The notes beneath the pieces are model-generated. The model made no database searches. It was not told where the DNA came from and saw only the letters and a program-made list of their open reading frames with translations. Positions 10,539 through 23,223 of a DNA stretch of 64,000 nt are shown here, piece after piece; position 1 is the stretch's first letter; every line of letters begins with the position of its first letter. Source of the DNA: Gnetum montanum (taxonomy: Eukaryota > Streptophyta > Gnetopsida > Gnetales > Gnetaceae); contig MNCI01011132.1 in the NCBI GenBank assembly GCA_015680685.1, positions 138,864 to 202,863 on the forward strand, written 5' to 3'. The position numbers and the translations under genes were made by a program.

Positions 10539-11763
10539 AAATAAGATAGTGCATTACTCAAAGAGTTGTAAATAGTTTGAGATCCTTATTTGCGTTAAAA
10601 GGTAAATGTAAGAAGGAATCTATTTTGGCTTGGGATATCTAAAAGAAACTTTATCATGTCATTATTCAACCAACTATTTTTTGTTAATGTGTTGTATAGG
10701 GTCTTAGTCATCATCATTATCATCATCCTAGCCTTATTCTAACAAAATGGGGTAAACTAAAATAGGGTCATAGTCTACAAATAAATACTCCAAACACATA
10801 TAAGAAATTCAAAAGCTTCTCCTACTCAATTAATTCAAAGTAGTTAGATGGACATAATATGATATCATGACTCTCAAAGAAGAGATGATTCTCTTAAAAG
10901 CTCCCAATCATTCTGACTTATTAGATAAATACTTCCAGAAAATTTATGATGGAAACCCAATATAAAGAATGGTTTCATAGGGGAGTTCATCACCATCTTC
11001 CTATTGATACTAAACTTCTATACTATGCTATACAAAACCATCAAATTCATAATTGAAACATAATAGTGAGGTGAAACAAAGTCAAATAGGATGGTAGAAT
11101 TAGGACATGAGGCATTTGACCATGGTCGTAATGGATTCTACATGTAAAGCATGATTAAAATGATCAATCATACCTATCAGTTAGAAGTCCAAACTAAGTC
11201 TATACTACTTGTAGTGATATCACATTGCATCATCTTGGGTCCATCATCATGAGACCAACTACCCACCATGTTGAAAACAAAATTGCTTAACATTGTGATA
11301 CTAGGAAACATACATTATAGTCATTAAAATTAATTAATTAATCATTAATAATTGTGTATGAACTTTGGCCATTGGATAGCGAAGTATCCTCAGACATGGG
11401 TCTAATGTCTTTCAAGTCACATAATGAGACTTGTGCAAGGGACTATGAGATTCTTAGAAATGGCCTACCTTTATGCATGGGTCACATGTCTTTTGAAGAG
11501 TACCTTAAGAATGGCTTCTTTAAATCTTAATGAATTATTTTAATCTGTACCCTTACCATTGGATTACCTTTGGGCATGGGTCACATCCCTATCTAGTGAT
11601 GTAACAAGGGAATAATTGTATTCAAATATTATTTCCTAAGTAATTAGGAACATAAGTAATAATGTTTCAACATGAGATAGTGAGACATAAGTTAAAGATC
11701 AAGGAATCAAGAAATGCTTTTGATGTCATATCCTTATCTAACCTACTTGGTCCTTTTCCCTTC
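10539..11763. other. AT-rich sequence with a degenerate local repeat
   Basis: No gene is seen. Three imperfect copies of a block around CATGGGTCACATGTCT occur near 11,390, 11,475 and 11,575, with about 90 bp spacing. Confidence 0.4.
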
Positions 11764-12733
11764 TGATGAGATGCGTATGCAATATCGCATGCACCACGAT
11801 ATCGCGGCCGTTGCGATATCGCGTTGTCCCCTACGATATCGCGTACGCAATATCGCAGTCTACCGCCAAATCTATAAATAAGAGGCAGCACTCCTCTTTT
11901 TTCCGATCGTAGGCTTAAAGTAGGGAAACTTTGGCAGTTTGATCACTCCAGAGATAGAATATTTTCCATGTGCCCGCAGTAGGAGTCCCCAAGTGAAAGG
12001 ATCTTTATTCAAGAAGCTTTGTACCTGAACATAAGTTGTGTACGATAATAAAGACGAGCTTTGTGGATAAACCTTGTAGTGCATGGAATAGGATTTATTA
12101 TTTTTTATATCTTACATGTTATTTATTACCTGCATTAGCGCGGCATGAGTATGACTTGATTACGAGCATTGACGAATGTGTACAGCTAATCAGGGAATCG
12201 ACTACTCATCACGATTAGTCTCTCTCATCCTCAACTCCTAGAATGTGGAATGAGTACGACTTGATTACGAGCACCTACGGATGTGTACGACTAGTCAAGG
12301 AATTGGCTACTCATTACGTTTAGGCTAGTTAAGTGCCTCAGTACGACCACTTTGAGCACATGCGTTACGTGTGGTGATCCTAGTAATGATTAGCGTTTGG
12401 TCGCCATAGTTGCATAGTTTAGGGTGTGTACGGTAAGTGGGAATGGATTCTGATGCTAGTTAATTTAGACTTAGGTCCTTAGTTAGAGTTAGTTAGTTCT
12501 CTCAACCCTTCACCCTTTAGCATAGGAAAAAAACCATAAAAGACCATAAAAATCATATACCTCGGACTTACTTAACCATACACCGTGACAACAACAAGTC
12601 TGGGAAGACAACGAATGATTAACCCCAAGTGTTCCATGGGGCGTTTAGGCATATAGTCTGCGGTGTTCGACTAGATCATGCATGCTACACTCGTTTCGTA
12701 TGGTTGAGTGTAGGGGTACCTCGCCACTCATCA
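11764..12733 (+). mobile_element. Solo LTR of a TGATGAG family, 970 bp
   Basis: It begins TGATGAG and ends CACTCATCA, and is flanked by perfect 5-bp duplications CCTTC (11,759-11,763 and 12,734-12,738). Such a complete LTR with its own target duplication and no internal region is the footprint of LTR-LTR recombination. R and U5 resemble the A-family LTR (CTTTATT...TTTGTACCT, AATAAAGACGAG, AAACCTTGTAG). The U3 differs: instead of GAGGCC motifs it carries four copies of the palindromic core CGATATCGC/GCAATATCGC (11,780-11,857), then TATAAATA at 11,873-11,880. CpG is kept here, so it may be younger than the A copies. Confidence 0.92.
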
Positions 12734-12738
12734 CCTTC

Positions 12739-12900
12739 CTTCAAAGTTTGATAATCATATGTGAGAAAGATCACATTATTTCCATGATAGGGACTTCCTA
12801 TTTATAGAAAGGAAGGAATGAATGACATGGTCTAATTGCTATGTACAATTATTACTTTAATGAATTAATAATATAGGGTAAAATTTTTACAACAAAGTTG
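12739..12900. other. Short stretch between solo LTR and A3
   Basis: On the - strand a TATA-like CTATAAATAG lies near 12,799-12,808. The limits and identity of the sequence are unclear. It continues the locus in which the solo LTR sits. Confidence 0.3.
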
Positions 12901-13229
12901 TTTCTTGCAGAAGATCAGAAACTTATTAATCAAGAATGTAAGAATACAAAATTAATTAAAATGAATCTAATAAATTGTAAAATTATAAAACAAATAGAAA
13001 ATATAAAGAAATGAAAAACATATGAAGAAGTTAAAAATTAAAAGAAAATGTAAAATAAAAGAGTTAAAAACTAAATTTAATTCATTTCAAATAATCTTCT
13101 CCATAATGAAGTTTCAAGGATGAGATGCAAAAGATGGATTTTGCATTGCCAGTTATGGAAATGTTTAAGGCATTAGGTTGATAGGGCTCTTGGAGTAGCT
13201 TTATTTGTTGTATGTTGACTAGGATAAGC

Positions 13230-13989
13230 TTATATGGATTTGAAGAGCGGTAAATTTGCAATATCCCAAATGTGTAAATTTCATGAACAATGTAAGGTCC
13301 TTCCTAAAGTATTTGAAATTTCATATATTCATGTATAGGATTTAGGTTATAATAAAGGACCTTATCGTTTAGTTGAAGGTTTAGGTGTCAAACTTTTAGG
13401 TCATGCCTCTTTTTGCTGTAGACTTTGTACACTTCATTGTGCATAAGGATTATTATTCTATTTTCACTTAGCACATTTAGGTTTATCAATTTCTCTTATT
13501 GTGCTAAGGTAAGATCTAGGTCCAAGTCATATGCAGTGTTGAGTATATATAATTCAACTTGTATCAATAGATTAGATAGTTTTCTGTATACTAATTTGTA
13601 TAAAAAATAACTAATAGGAAGCTTTCACATTGACATATATGTCCATAGAACATCATTAAGCTTATTTCTTTAGTATTTCCTATATTTACTAATGGTATGC
13701 ATTAGTATTCTAATTATGTTCCAATTAGTGATTTCAACTTGTACATTACCTTGGGGATGATATGGTGTGGTCAACTTACATATTACATCTAGGTGTTGCA
13801 TCAATTTCTTGAAAGTTAGTTTTGTAAAGTGAGTCTCATTGTCAAATATATGTGCACAAGGCATACTAAACTTGTTTACCCCATGCTACTCAAAAAATTT
13901 AGAAACAATTGTTGCAATACAATCATTTATGGTGGCTAATTTCACCTTTTTTATACAATAATCCATGATAATAATAACCATATACATTA
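13230..13989 (-). pseudogene. Integrase fragment of A3, distal copy
   Basis: Read on the - strand, the core motif FDNETHFTKLTFKKLMQHL is followed by TPYHPQGNVQVEITN, which keeps the catalytic Glu, in an open stretch at 13,670-13,864. The C-terminal part with many stops runs to about 13,230. It duplicates the segment directly to its right (period about 455-462 bp), so A3 carries two integrase cores in tandem. Confidence 0.8.
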
Positions 13990-14662
13990 TTAAGTGTATG
14001 TAATTCAGCTTGTATTGGTATCCTAAGCAGTTTTTTGTGTACTAGTTCATATAGAGAATAGCTAATAGGAAGCTTCCATGTGACCTATATGCCTATAGAT
14101 CATCATTAAGTTTGATGCTTTTGTCTTATGTATATTTTACTAATGGTATGTGTTAGTATTCTATTTATCTCCTAGTTGGTGACTTCAACCTATCCATGGG
14201 CTTGGGGGTAATATGATGTGATCAACTTATGTTCTACCCCTATATGTTACATTAGTTTCTTGAAAGTTAGCCTTTAAAGTAAGTCTCATTATCAAATATA
14301 AGTGCACAAGGAATACCACACTCACTTATCACATTCTTCTTAAGGAATTTAGTAGTATTTATTGTAGTATAATCAATTATGACAACTTCTTCCTCCATTT
14401 TTATGTAATAATCAACAACCATAACACTATATAACTTATCATTTGAAGAAGGGGTGATAGATATCATGAAGTCAATTCCCTAGAGATTAAAAGGATCCAA
14501 TGATTGTATTTACTATTATTGTCTCTCGAAACTTGTTGATACTCCACCATCACATTGGCATCATTTATAGGATTTTGCAAAGTGATGCACATTACAAAAA
14601 AGAGTTGGCCAAAAATAGCTAGTACTGAGAATTTTGATAATTGTTCTCTTACTTGCATAGTG
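13990..14662 (-). pseudogene. Integrase fragment of A3, proximal copy
   Basis: On the - strand: the remains of the zinc-binding N-terminus (to 14,662), then VVDYYIKMEEEVVIIDYTT (14,370-14,425), the Asp-containing core FDNETYFKG, and a degraded HPQ/Glu block near 14,200. It stops at the T2 insertion site, where the duplicated ATCAT occupies 14,663-14,667. The missing N-terminal residues resume at 59,739. Confidence 0.8.
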
Positions 14663-14667
14663 ATCAT

Positions 14668-15926
14668 TATTATACCTACTTTGAATTTTTTATTTATAAG
14701 TTAAAGTTTTGGATGCACTATATGGCTTTTTCAACTTAATCGATATTCAACAATTCTAGATTTGATATTTAGCATCATCGATCATGTTGTTTCTAGTTTC
14801 TCCCCAGCATTCATCAATTATGATGTCTCACATCATTTGTAGCATCATTATGAATGATTTTTTTAGTTTTTAGTTTTAATGTCTAGCATAAATTCTAACT
14901 TTAGTTTTTTCAATAGTTTAGTCTTGATATACAATGTCAAATTTCTCTTCAATGTCTAAAATCAATCTTGATTTTGGTGTCTAACATCATTATTTACATT
15001 AGCCATATTTTTTATGTCTACTACAACTACACATTGTTTTTCTTATTCAGAATCTTCTAGAATATTTTTTGGGCTCCAATGCATCATTTCATCATAATTT
15101 ATGAGGCATTATAACCTATAAATAGAACAATACCCATAAATGAAAAGGGGCTTGAAGTTGAAATGTTAGAACATTCTAGTAGTTGAAATCTTCCAAAATT
15201 TTCTAAAGATAAAGCTTGAGAGAAAATGGAAACCTTGTTTGCAATTACTTTCTTGGCATAATAGGAAACTCTATGTGATTCTTAGCATCTTAGAGTTCTT
15301 TATAATTCTTCTCTTTACTCATTGATACATTGTATCTTCTTTGGGCTGTTCTCTTGTCACATAGAAAAATCCTATTAAATCTAGATTGACACACAAATCT
15401 AATTCAATCATCTTTCTATTTTTCTTTGTTGGCTCTAAATCTACAGTAGTTCTATTTGATCTTCATTAGGTATACAAATTAAAGAGAGAGAGAAAGTTAA
15501 CACAACTCCTTTTCAATTATCCTTGATCCCTAATTTCATTTGGAAGGGTTGCCACCACCTTCTTCCAAGTAATGATTTTTAACAGATTTGTTCCACTACA
15601 TTTCTATCTCTTTCAACCACATGGGCTTTGTTCTTCCTATATATCATATTCTGGATGATTCCTTCTTTCATATTGCATTTTGTATACATTTTCTATTTAA
15701 TATTTTCTTGACTTTTCTAGCTATTCCACATGTTTTTTTCCACTTATTATTTCTTTGTGTTTGGTAAAAACACTGCCTTAGATTGTTAGAATCTCCAATG
15801 ATTTGTAAGTCTCCTTTTTCTCTAGAGATTAATTTCTTTGTACTATTTGGTGATCATGGAATGCTTCTCTCATTTTCACATAAGGTTATGTCAAATCTTG
15901 GACATTCAATGATTCTAATTGCAAGA
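14668..15926 (+). repeat. 5' LTR of T2 (1,259 bp)
   Basis: It starts TATTATACC where the 3' LTR has TGTTGTACC; the G has become A. It ends ...TTGCAAGA, aligned with ...TCACAACA in the 3' LTR. TATA box TATAAATA at 15,117-15,124. It is about 380 bp longer than the 3' LTR because of a block at about 15,400-15,785 that the 3' LTR lacks. U3 contains repeated GATGTCTAACATCAT-type short inverted motifs (14,760-15,000). Confidence 0.88.
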
Positions 15927-15932
15927 TATGTT

Positions 15933-15951
15933 TGATGTTAGAAGGAGGACC
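15933..15951 (+). other. Primer binding site of T2
   Basis: TGATGTTAGAAGGAGGACC lies 6 bases after the LTR end. It matches the T1 site TGGTGCTAGAAGGAGGGCC with three transition-type differences. The tRNA that would prime from it is not identified here. Confidence 0.7.
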
Positions 15952-17050
15952 ACTGAAATTAATGTTATCTCTAGGATCCACTCTTTTATCACTTTTTCTA
16001 AGTTCTAATGACATATCACATCTAAATACTGATGTTACATCATTTATCTTGTGGCTTTTACATTTGCCCTATGTTCTTATTTTTCATTTCAAGTTCAAAC
16101 TTTCTTTTAGGAAAAGCTAAAGCTCTAGTAACAACCTTGTGAATTCATAGTTACTATTACAACATCTTCATATCTATGACATCATCTTTGATTCAATATT
16201 TTTAAAAAAATCTAGAGGCTTACTAATGTAACTAGAGATTAGGTATTCTTAGAAGGATTAAGCCTAAGGGACTATAAGATAACTTGTGCTGAGTGGAAAC
16301 TAAGTTTCTTACTTACAACAAACATGTTCATGCTTATTGCAAAATATGAGTATGAATGAATGAAGATGAATAATAGTTAATTAAAGAGATTAGAAAGAAT
16401 AATTCTCTATTTCATCATATACATAACATTAGTATCATAGCTACTAAAATTTCTTCAACTAGATTTATTCCTACCCACACGACCCCCCACCCCCCCTCCC
16501 TGCCCCCCCAAGAATAGGATCACCCAGTCTCCCCTTAAGCTCTATTTCTCTAGCCTACTGTTTATTCTCCTCCAACAATATTAGTAACCATCACTCCTTC
16601 TTCCAATCCTATAATATTCTCTTTGGATTCACATACTCCATTTCTCAATCCCATCCTACCATACCTCTGTTTTAGTCCATTATATTACCTGTTCATGCTG
16701 CTTCATTGTTTTTTAGCATCCCCTAATCTAGTATTGTGTCATATTTTCCTCTATAGACACCTAATTCTATGTCATTAGGCATACCTTCTTTCATTAAATT
16801 TAGATCCATTCCATACATGTTTCCTCATTTTGCATCATCACTTATCACCATGGTTCAACTTGTCCCTCACTCTCCCAGAACACATTGTAGCTATTAGAAT
16901 TGCTTAATGATCTTATACTTTGTCTTCAAAGCACTGAACATAAAGTAACTAATCCACCATTCATGTAAGGGAACTCTTCTATTTTCTTGGATTAGTTTTG
17001 AGTGATCTTGTAAGTTCTATTATTACCATGTTAGTCCTCTCAAGGGAATT
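15952..17050 (+). other. T2 leader with a C-rich block
   Basis: Long untranslated leader or ruined gag N-terminus; no domain is recognised. At 16,483-16,509 there are four runs of C (6, 7, 3 and 7), which give a G-quadruplex-capable sequence on the - strand. Confidence 0.5.
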
Positions 17051-17620
17051 TTACTACCATCCTTTACAAAGTACAATGACGAAATAGGAAATCCTATGAA
17101 TCATGTAGTTACATTTAGAAATGAATGCATGCTTCTTGCTCCTTATCGTCACATTATGCTAAGATTCTTCTTTAATCCTTTTTCTAGAAGAGATTTGGCA
17201 TGGTATAGATCCTTTCATGAAGGTTCTATTACCTCTCTGGAACAACTATTGATAGCTTTCATTGAATGCTTTAAGTTCAATGTTCCTCAAAGTACCCATT
17301 ATGTCCTTCGTAGCTATCAAGCAAGTTCCCAAACTACCCATTAACAAGTTCATTTCTTGATGGAAAATGACATCAACTAAGTTGCCATATCAGTTGGAGA
17401 AATGTCATTTATAGGATATTTTCAAAGATGTGGTTTTTAACTACATTTAGAAGAGAATGACTTATCCTAAGCCTCATTATCTAAATGATGCTTTCTTGGT
17501 TGCTAAATGCATTAAAAAGCCTAATATTCAATGCAATGACCAAGACATCTTGGTAATTTGTAACAAAGCTAATAAGGCTGTGGAAAAAAAGAAGGAATAA
17601 AAACTTTCTTAAGGTGTTTC
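17051..17620 (+). pseudogene. gag core of T2
   Basis: An open piece (17,096-17,344) reads MNHVVTFRNECML...LRFFFNPFSRRDLAWYRSFHEGSI...LEQLLIAFIECFKFN. That is the pattern of the plant retrotransposon gag domain: an xxHVxxF start, then LRLFPxSLxGxAxxWYxxLxxGSI and a Phe-rich end. Downstream frames carry stops and Lys-rich remains. The protein would package the element RNA in virus-like particles. It corresponds to 30,235-30,700 in T1. Confidence 0.75.
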
Positions 17621-19240
17621 ATCTTTTTTAAAGGAGAAAAACAATGCTTCCTCAAATGTTTTTTTTTCTCAAACTAACAACACAAACATCAAAGAAGTAG
17701 AGATAAATATATCAAATACCCATGAGGTATTCTTTTCTTCTTAAAAATTTTCTTAAGGATGAACACCTTAAAAGGAAGCAAGTTTTTGATCATGCAAGAG
17801 TACATTATTGTGCATTCAACTTATAGCAATGAATCCTTCTCAAAGACAACAAGGTAATCCTAAGATGCCTAGATGGTATAACTACAAAAAGTACTAATAT
17901 TATTCATGAGACTACCAATCATGACATAGATAATTGTAGAAATATAAAAGATGACATTCAGGATCTCATAGATAAGAGTAAAATAGTAGTGAAACATGAG
18001 TCATCTACTATGCATATGAACAATTAGTAGCTCAAGGTATTTTTGAATCCCTTGGGAGATAGAAATACTATTTTAGCTTTCAAACTAAATTACAAAACTT
18101 GTAACTCCCCACCTAAGGAGCGTTATGTCATTTGATGGTCTAACTACACTTATCACCATTAGTCTCCACTGTAATCTAAAAAGCTTTATGTAATTCATTG
18201 GTTTGATTACACCACCATTTCATCAATACTAAATCACCCTTCCTCATCTCTTTATCATATTCATGTTATTCCAACTAACCAAAATCTAGTTATATCTCAT
18301 ATTGTATGCATTGCCATCATTCTACTATATATCAAACATTTTACTTTGTCCTTTTAAATTGTGAGATAATTATCTTAAATGATACACAAATTCCAAGTGT
18401 TTCTTGCTTAGATCATGAAACATGACCTTATCAGCTTAGTGGTGAGCTAGTTGATATTAAAGCTAAAATTGTAGGTAACTCTATAGTTACCTCTCATTAT
18501 AAATATTCTACAAATATCAAAGAGTTGATAGATCTTAATTATGAATCTATCTATGATGTCATATTTGTTGAATTAATTTTTGAATAGCTTTACATATCTT
18601 TAACTAAGAAGAAGATTTCCTTTTATCCTTATCATGCTACTACTCAAAATTTCATTGCTAATACAATAACGTTAGATGCATGATCTTTAAAGCATAAATC
18701 AATTTTTTTGTCACTTTTTTTAAGTGGTGGACATGTACTAGCACTTGTTAGGATGATGTTGAAACTTTAAACTAATATTTCACCTCCTTTTACTATTGAT
18801 CACTTATTATTAGTAGGCAATGTTAAGTGATAAGTGGTTATTTAATGTCAATATATCATATCATTTTTATAGCTATCTTAACATACTGATGGTTAATTAA
18901 AAATGATGCAAGAATGGTGATTTTATTATCTTAGAAAACTTTTACAACTTATGCATGTCATAACATTTGACATCATAGGTTATTTCTAGAGCATCATTTA
19001 CACTTATGATGTTTTATAAAGAATGAGTTTTCTAAATCAAATAAAAATAATGCACATAAAAAAGAAATTGATGTATAAACATCAAATCTTCATAAGCCTT
19101 ATTTATCATCCCCAACAACTTCCTCATTCTGTCATCGATTTTCAAAGGATTTGGTTCAACCATTGGTCCCTATCTACTTTCCCTAGGATCTATAGAAAAT
19201 CAAAATAAGACTAGTTAGTTTTATTTTCTTATTATGTAAT
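17621..19240 (+). other. T2 gag C-terminus and protease zone, too decayed to define
   Basis: By position this should hold the gag tail and protease, as 30,700-32,165 does in T1. Short open pieces exist but no clear DxG protease motif could be read. Positions 18,780-19,240 are AT-rich and could be the equivalent of the repeat-bearing spacer of T1. Confidence 0.4.
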
Positions 19241-22060
19241 ATAAGATAAGCTAACTTTTTGAATCTTGGTACTTACCTTTTGTATCTATAGACATCTCTA
19301 AAATATTCTTTTCTATATGCTTCAATCTCAAGTTAGTCATATCTAGAATGTCAAATGCTAAGTTTAGAATCTTTAATAGAATGATAGCTCATTCTTCTTC
19401 ATAGGCATTGAATTGTTTCAAGGAGGTATCATCATCTTACCCTTCTTTCACAATATCCTCTTAAGGCTCTCTTTGTTGTTCTCTATTTGCATACATATCT
19501 TTAAACTCTTTTAGCAACTTGTAGTATTTCCTTAGATGTTACTACTTATTGGCTTTATGATTTCTACCCCAACTCTTCCACATTGATGTAGAATTTCTTA
19601 GGCTACTCATAGATCATGTTATGGATTGTGTTGATTTTTTACGCTCCATCAAAGCTCTTTAAAATTTCATAGCCTTGTTCTTTTCTCTTCAATACACATG
19701 GGAACGAGAATTATGTCTAACCATTTTACTACCACTTAGGCTGGCTTCAAGAAGCTCCACTTAGTCAAAAAACATCTTTATTTATCTCTCATTCTCCTCT
19801 TCTTTCTTATACACTTACTCTAATGAATCTAGAAGTATGACATTAGTACTAGCCTACTAAATGGATAATACTCCTATATTCTTTACATAATTGAGAGCTA
19901 CACTTATTCTATTTGCAACTACATTGACATTTATTACTAAATCATGGAATGTTACATGATCCTTATTTAACATAAATTTTATTTCTACACAATAAATAAA
20001 GGGCATTAGATTTTCTACCACTAATATCTTAGTGTAGCTACATCCTAACTAATGATGAATTGTTTTCATTCTACATGTACTACAAACATAGCCTTTTCTC
20101 TTCAATAGTTGTTTATTAACTTAACAAACTATGCTACACTAGGGTAGGAGTTCTTTAAATCCAAAGCATACAAAATCCATGCCTTTTCAAACTGATTAAA
20201 GTATTTGATGCCTTTTCCTTCAAATAATTACTTCTAAGTGCTTTGCACTTCTCTAGTACATCTCACTTCAAATTTCTTTGCTAGGCTGAAAATGTTAATG
20301 AAATTTACATCATCAATACTTATTTAAGCTACAACAATTACATCTAATTATTAGTACAATCCATGTTTGCTATCTCTTCCTAATAAAAATAAAGTATGTA
20401 CTTAATTCTTAATTTTCGGCCTCAAGATGATTCTTGATTTCTTTGGCCACTTTGCATTCTCACCATTGATTTCACACCATAATGGGTGAAGCCATCCTTG
20501 ATTGTTATATTCACTCCATTATTTATGGAGCCTTAATCCTTTGTAATATGCATGAAAATATAATGTTACTTGAGGCCATTAGTTTTGATGCTAGGAATGA
20601 TCTTGTAACATCTTTTGTAAACATGCAAAATTATTTGAGACCTTATATATCCAAATTGACAAACCTACATGAAGATGTTAAAGTAAGTTTTAGTTAAAAT
20701 AGGGCTAACTTGAAAATTTTCTTAAGTCTTGAATTTCTAACTTACCTCTAAATAAAGACTTGAGCTCTTTGAGGATTTGACATTGCTTTGGAGGTTTAAG
20801 TCTCCAAAAGGAATGTGTTATCAGCACTAAACTACCTATACTCCCTTATTTTGCATAGCATGCCTACATGTTTCTTGTAAACCAAGATTTCCTTGAACAA
20901 ATCCTTAATCTTAGATCTTTTTTCCATACATAATTTCTAGAATCTTTACAATAAATCTAGGTGGAATTTCCTTCATAGATCTTAGAACAACCTTCTTTCA
21001 TAAACTAGTTCAATTCACCAAATGGAAGTAGCCAATACAAAATTTTAGAAATTCTATATCTTTCATACAAGCACAAAAATTTTGTGGCATTAGTGAAGCA
21101 TCATCAAAGAGAGGCTTGGTCTTTATTGGCCTTGGCTACCTCCACTTATTTACCAAAAATCTTCTTTCATTGACTAGGAGATAGAACATAGACTTGATAA
21201 GTAAGAGCATAGGTGTTGCACCATTCTTACATAAACAGAACCAAGTCAAAACTCCCTTTGTGTGAAAAACATAGTTTTTCATATCAAATTCCTTTAATAA
21301 TAATTATAAGTTATATTATTATTTCCCACATCAAAATGTTATCTTATTGCTTCATGTCAACATTTGCATTAAAATTTCCTAGAATTTCAACATGACCTAT
21401 AGAAGTCTAACTATAAAAGTTTGATGTCGTACATTGAAACTGTTTTGACACTTAACATTTTGCAAAACAAAGTGTATAATTTCTTCATATCTTGTTCTTT
21501 TCACAAAAATCCCCAAATCCATATTTTCTTAAAGTTTACAAAAATGATTACGAATTTTACTTTGAAAAAGTTACTATATGCTTATTTTTATCTATTAAAA
21601 TTAAAATATCAACTAGATTTAGTTAAAACTAGCTCAAATGCTTCAAATTCCCTTTCCCTAGTATCATTCTTCATTTTTCACTAAAATAGTGATGCAAAAT
21701 CACATTTCCTCCCTACATCTAGATTTTAAATATACTAAAAACCCTAGATAGATGGCACATTTCCTATCTAGAAATCCTAAATTACAACATCCAAATGCAC
21801 ACATTCATTTTCTAGTTGCAAGCTTATGAAACTTTTTTGAAATCCTCAAAATTAAGGTGATACCTTAGGGTTCTTGATCTTGACAATAAAATCAAATTTA
21901 AAGCTTAAATCTAAGCTTTAAAAAAATTTCAATGTACTTGCTTTTACTAAATCTAAGCCTAGTAGTGTAGTTTCTAGCTAAAATTTATACAAAATCTCAA
22001 AAACTAAAAATTGACAAATTAGAGGAACAATGTTAAACTCTACTAAAAACTCTTAACTAG
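19241..22060 (-). pseudogene. Opposite-strand gene of T2, exons 2 onward (broken)
   Basis: It lies between gag/protease and reverse transcriptase and runs against them, exactly as in T1. On the - strand the C-terminal part (about 19,680-19,250) is Lys/Glu-rich and coiled-coil-like (HLRKYYKLLKEFKDMYANRE...). It resembles the C-terminal exon of the T1 gene (YKLECATYRKQYRDAFVKLY) in character and position. Coding-like stretches also occur around 20,900-21,050 and 20,300-20,700. The right edge is cut by A2 within intron 1; exon 1 is on the other side at 54,202-54,299. Exon limits cannot be set because of decay. Function unknown. Confidence 0.55.
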
Positions 22061-22978
22061 TGATGAGCAACAAGGTATCCTTATGCCCAACCATACAAAT
22101 CACAAGCGTTCATGCATGATCCAGTTGTATTTTGTGGACTTTTTAGTTTCCGATGCACTAGCTTTCTAGGAAGTGAATCTTTGCTTTAAGGTCAATTTTT
22201 ATCTTCCCAATTACACTTGTGAAGTACACTAGTATGGTTAAGTGTAATTGAGGCATCTAATTTTTATCATTTCATATTTTATCATTTGGTGTTCAAAGGA
22301 AGATAAAAGTAATTGGGTTACTTGATTTATTTAAACTAATTACTAGTATCTAACTTGTCCTAACATAGCATCTCGTCCCACTTTCTGCACATGTCCTAAA
22401 TCCATGTATCCATTACTGGGTTACCAAGCGCAATGCTACTAGGAAAACTAAGCAATAACACTCCTAGGATAACCAAGCGAATATGTGTTACACTCAAAGT
22501 AGTCGTACTTATGTGTTTAATCTATCTTACTTAATTTCTTAATTAACTTAATTACTAGAAATATTTAGTAAATAATCAAAAACATTTAATAAATAATTAA
22601 AAATATTAAATGCATAAATAGAATATTTAATCTATCCAAAGTGCTACAAGGTTTATCAGAAATCTTATCTTTATTACTGCACACACTATCATGCTCATGT
22701 ATAACAATGCTCAAATAAAGATCTATACACAATGACTCTTGCTACAGGCACTCAGGAGGAAAACTCTAACTCTCAAATGAACAAACTGCAAGAGCTTCAT
22801 TGGTACTAAAATCTTGATTACCATAAATGCAGCTAGTGGGCGCATATTTATAGCTGAATGTAGATACTACATCAATGGGGCCTTGTCGATGCATGATACG
22901 ATGTGTTGACGAGGCCTTGTTAACGAGGCCTAGTCGATGAGGCTACATTAATGTAGCTAACAAAATTATGACTCATCA
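22061..22978 (-). repeat. 3' LTR of A2 (918 bp)
   Basis: Left edge TGATGAGC, right edge ACTCATCA, so on the - strand it runs TGATGAGT...GCTCATCA. The TATA box on the - strand is the complement of 22,845-22,852. GAGGCC motifs lie at about 22,863-22,960. It pairs with 53,288-54,180. Confidence 0.92.
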
Positions 22979-23223
22979 TTCCCCACAACTAAATAAGAAC
23001 TCATCCTCAAGTTCTTTACAAAATTGGGAAGGTATGGGATTATTGATTGATCTTTCACAAACAAAATAGACTAACTGACTTGACAAAAAATGAAGTGCCT
23101 AGGTGTATGGATCAACAAATTACAAAACATGGTGGTGTTCAGGACACAAAATTGAAAACCATGACATGTCTCTTCAAAGTTGAACAACACATTCCTTGAT
23201 GGTGTGACGTTTGGTAAAGAAGA
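22979..23223 (-). other. Polypurine tract and 3' untranslated part of A2
   Basis: On the - strand, TGTGGGGAA directly precedes the LTR. The rest aligns with 5,517-5,766 of A1. No gene. Confidence 0.6.

Larger units (their letters stand above)
12901..14662 (-). mobile_element. A3, left part: Athila-like element, integrase end and flank
   Basis: The sequence aligns with A2 from about 46,800 to 48,130 on the same strand. The AT-rich end (12,950-13,070) matches the AT-rich post-integrase spacer of A2. A3 continues on the other side of T2 at 59,739: the A2 stretch around 48,110-48,170 aligns first with 14,640-14,667 and then without a gap with 59,739-59,800. The 3' part of A3 (ORF-X and LTR) is missing; the element stops near 12,900. 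Confidence 0.85.

Noticed and set aside
11269-12894. A copia-like solo LTR (TGTTG...CAACA) around the solo LTR, with a TATA box on the - strand near 12,800
   Set aside because: The would-be target duplications do not match (CACCA and AAGTT) and no polyadenylation or primer evidence supports the ends.
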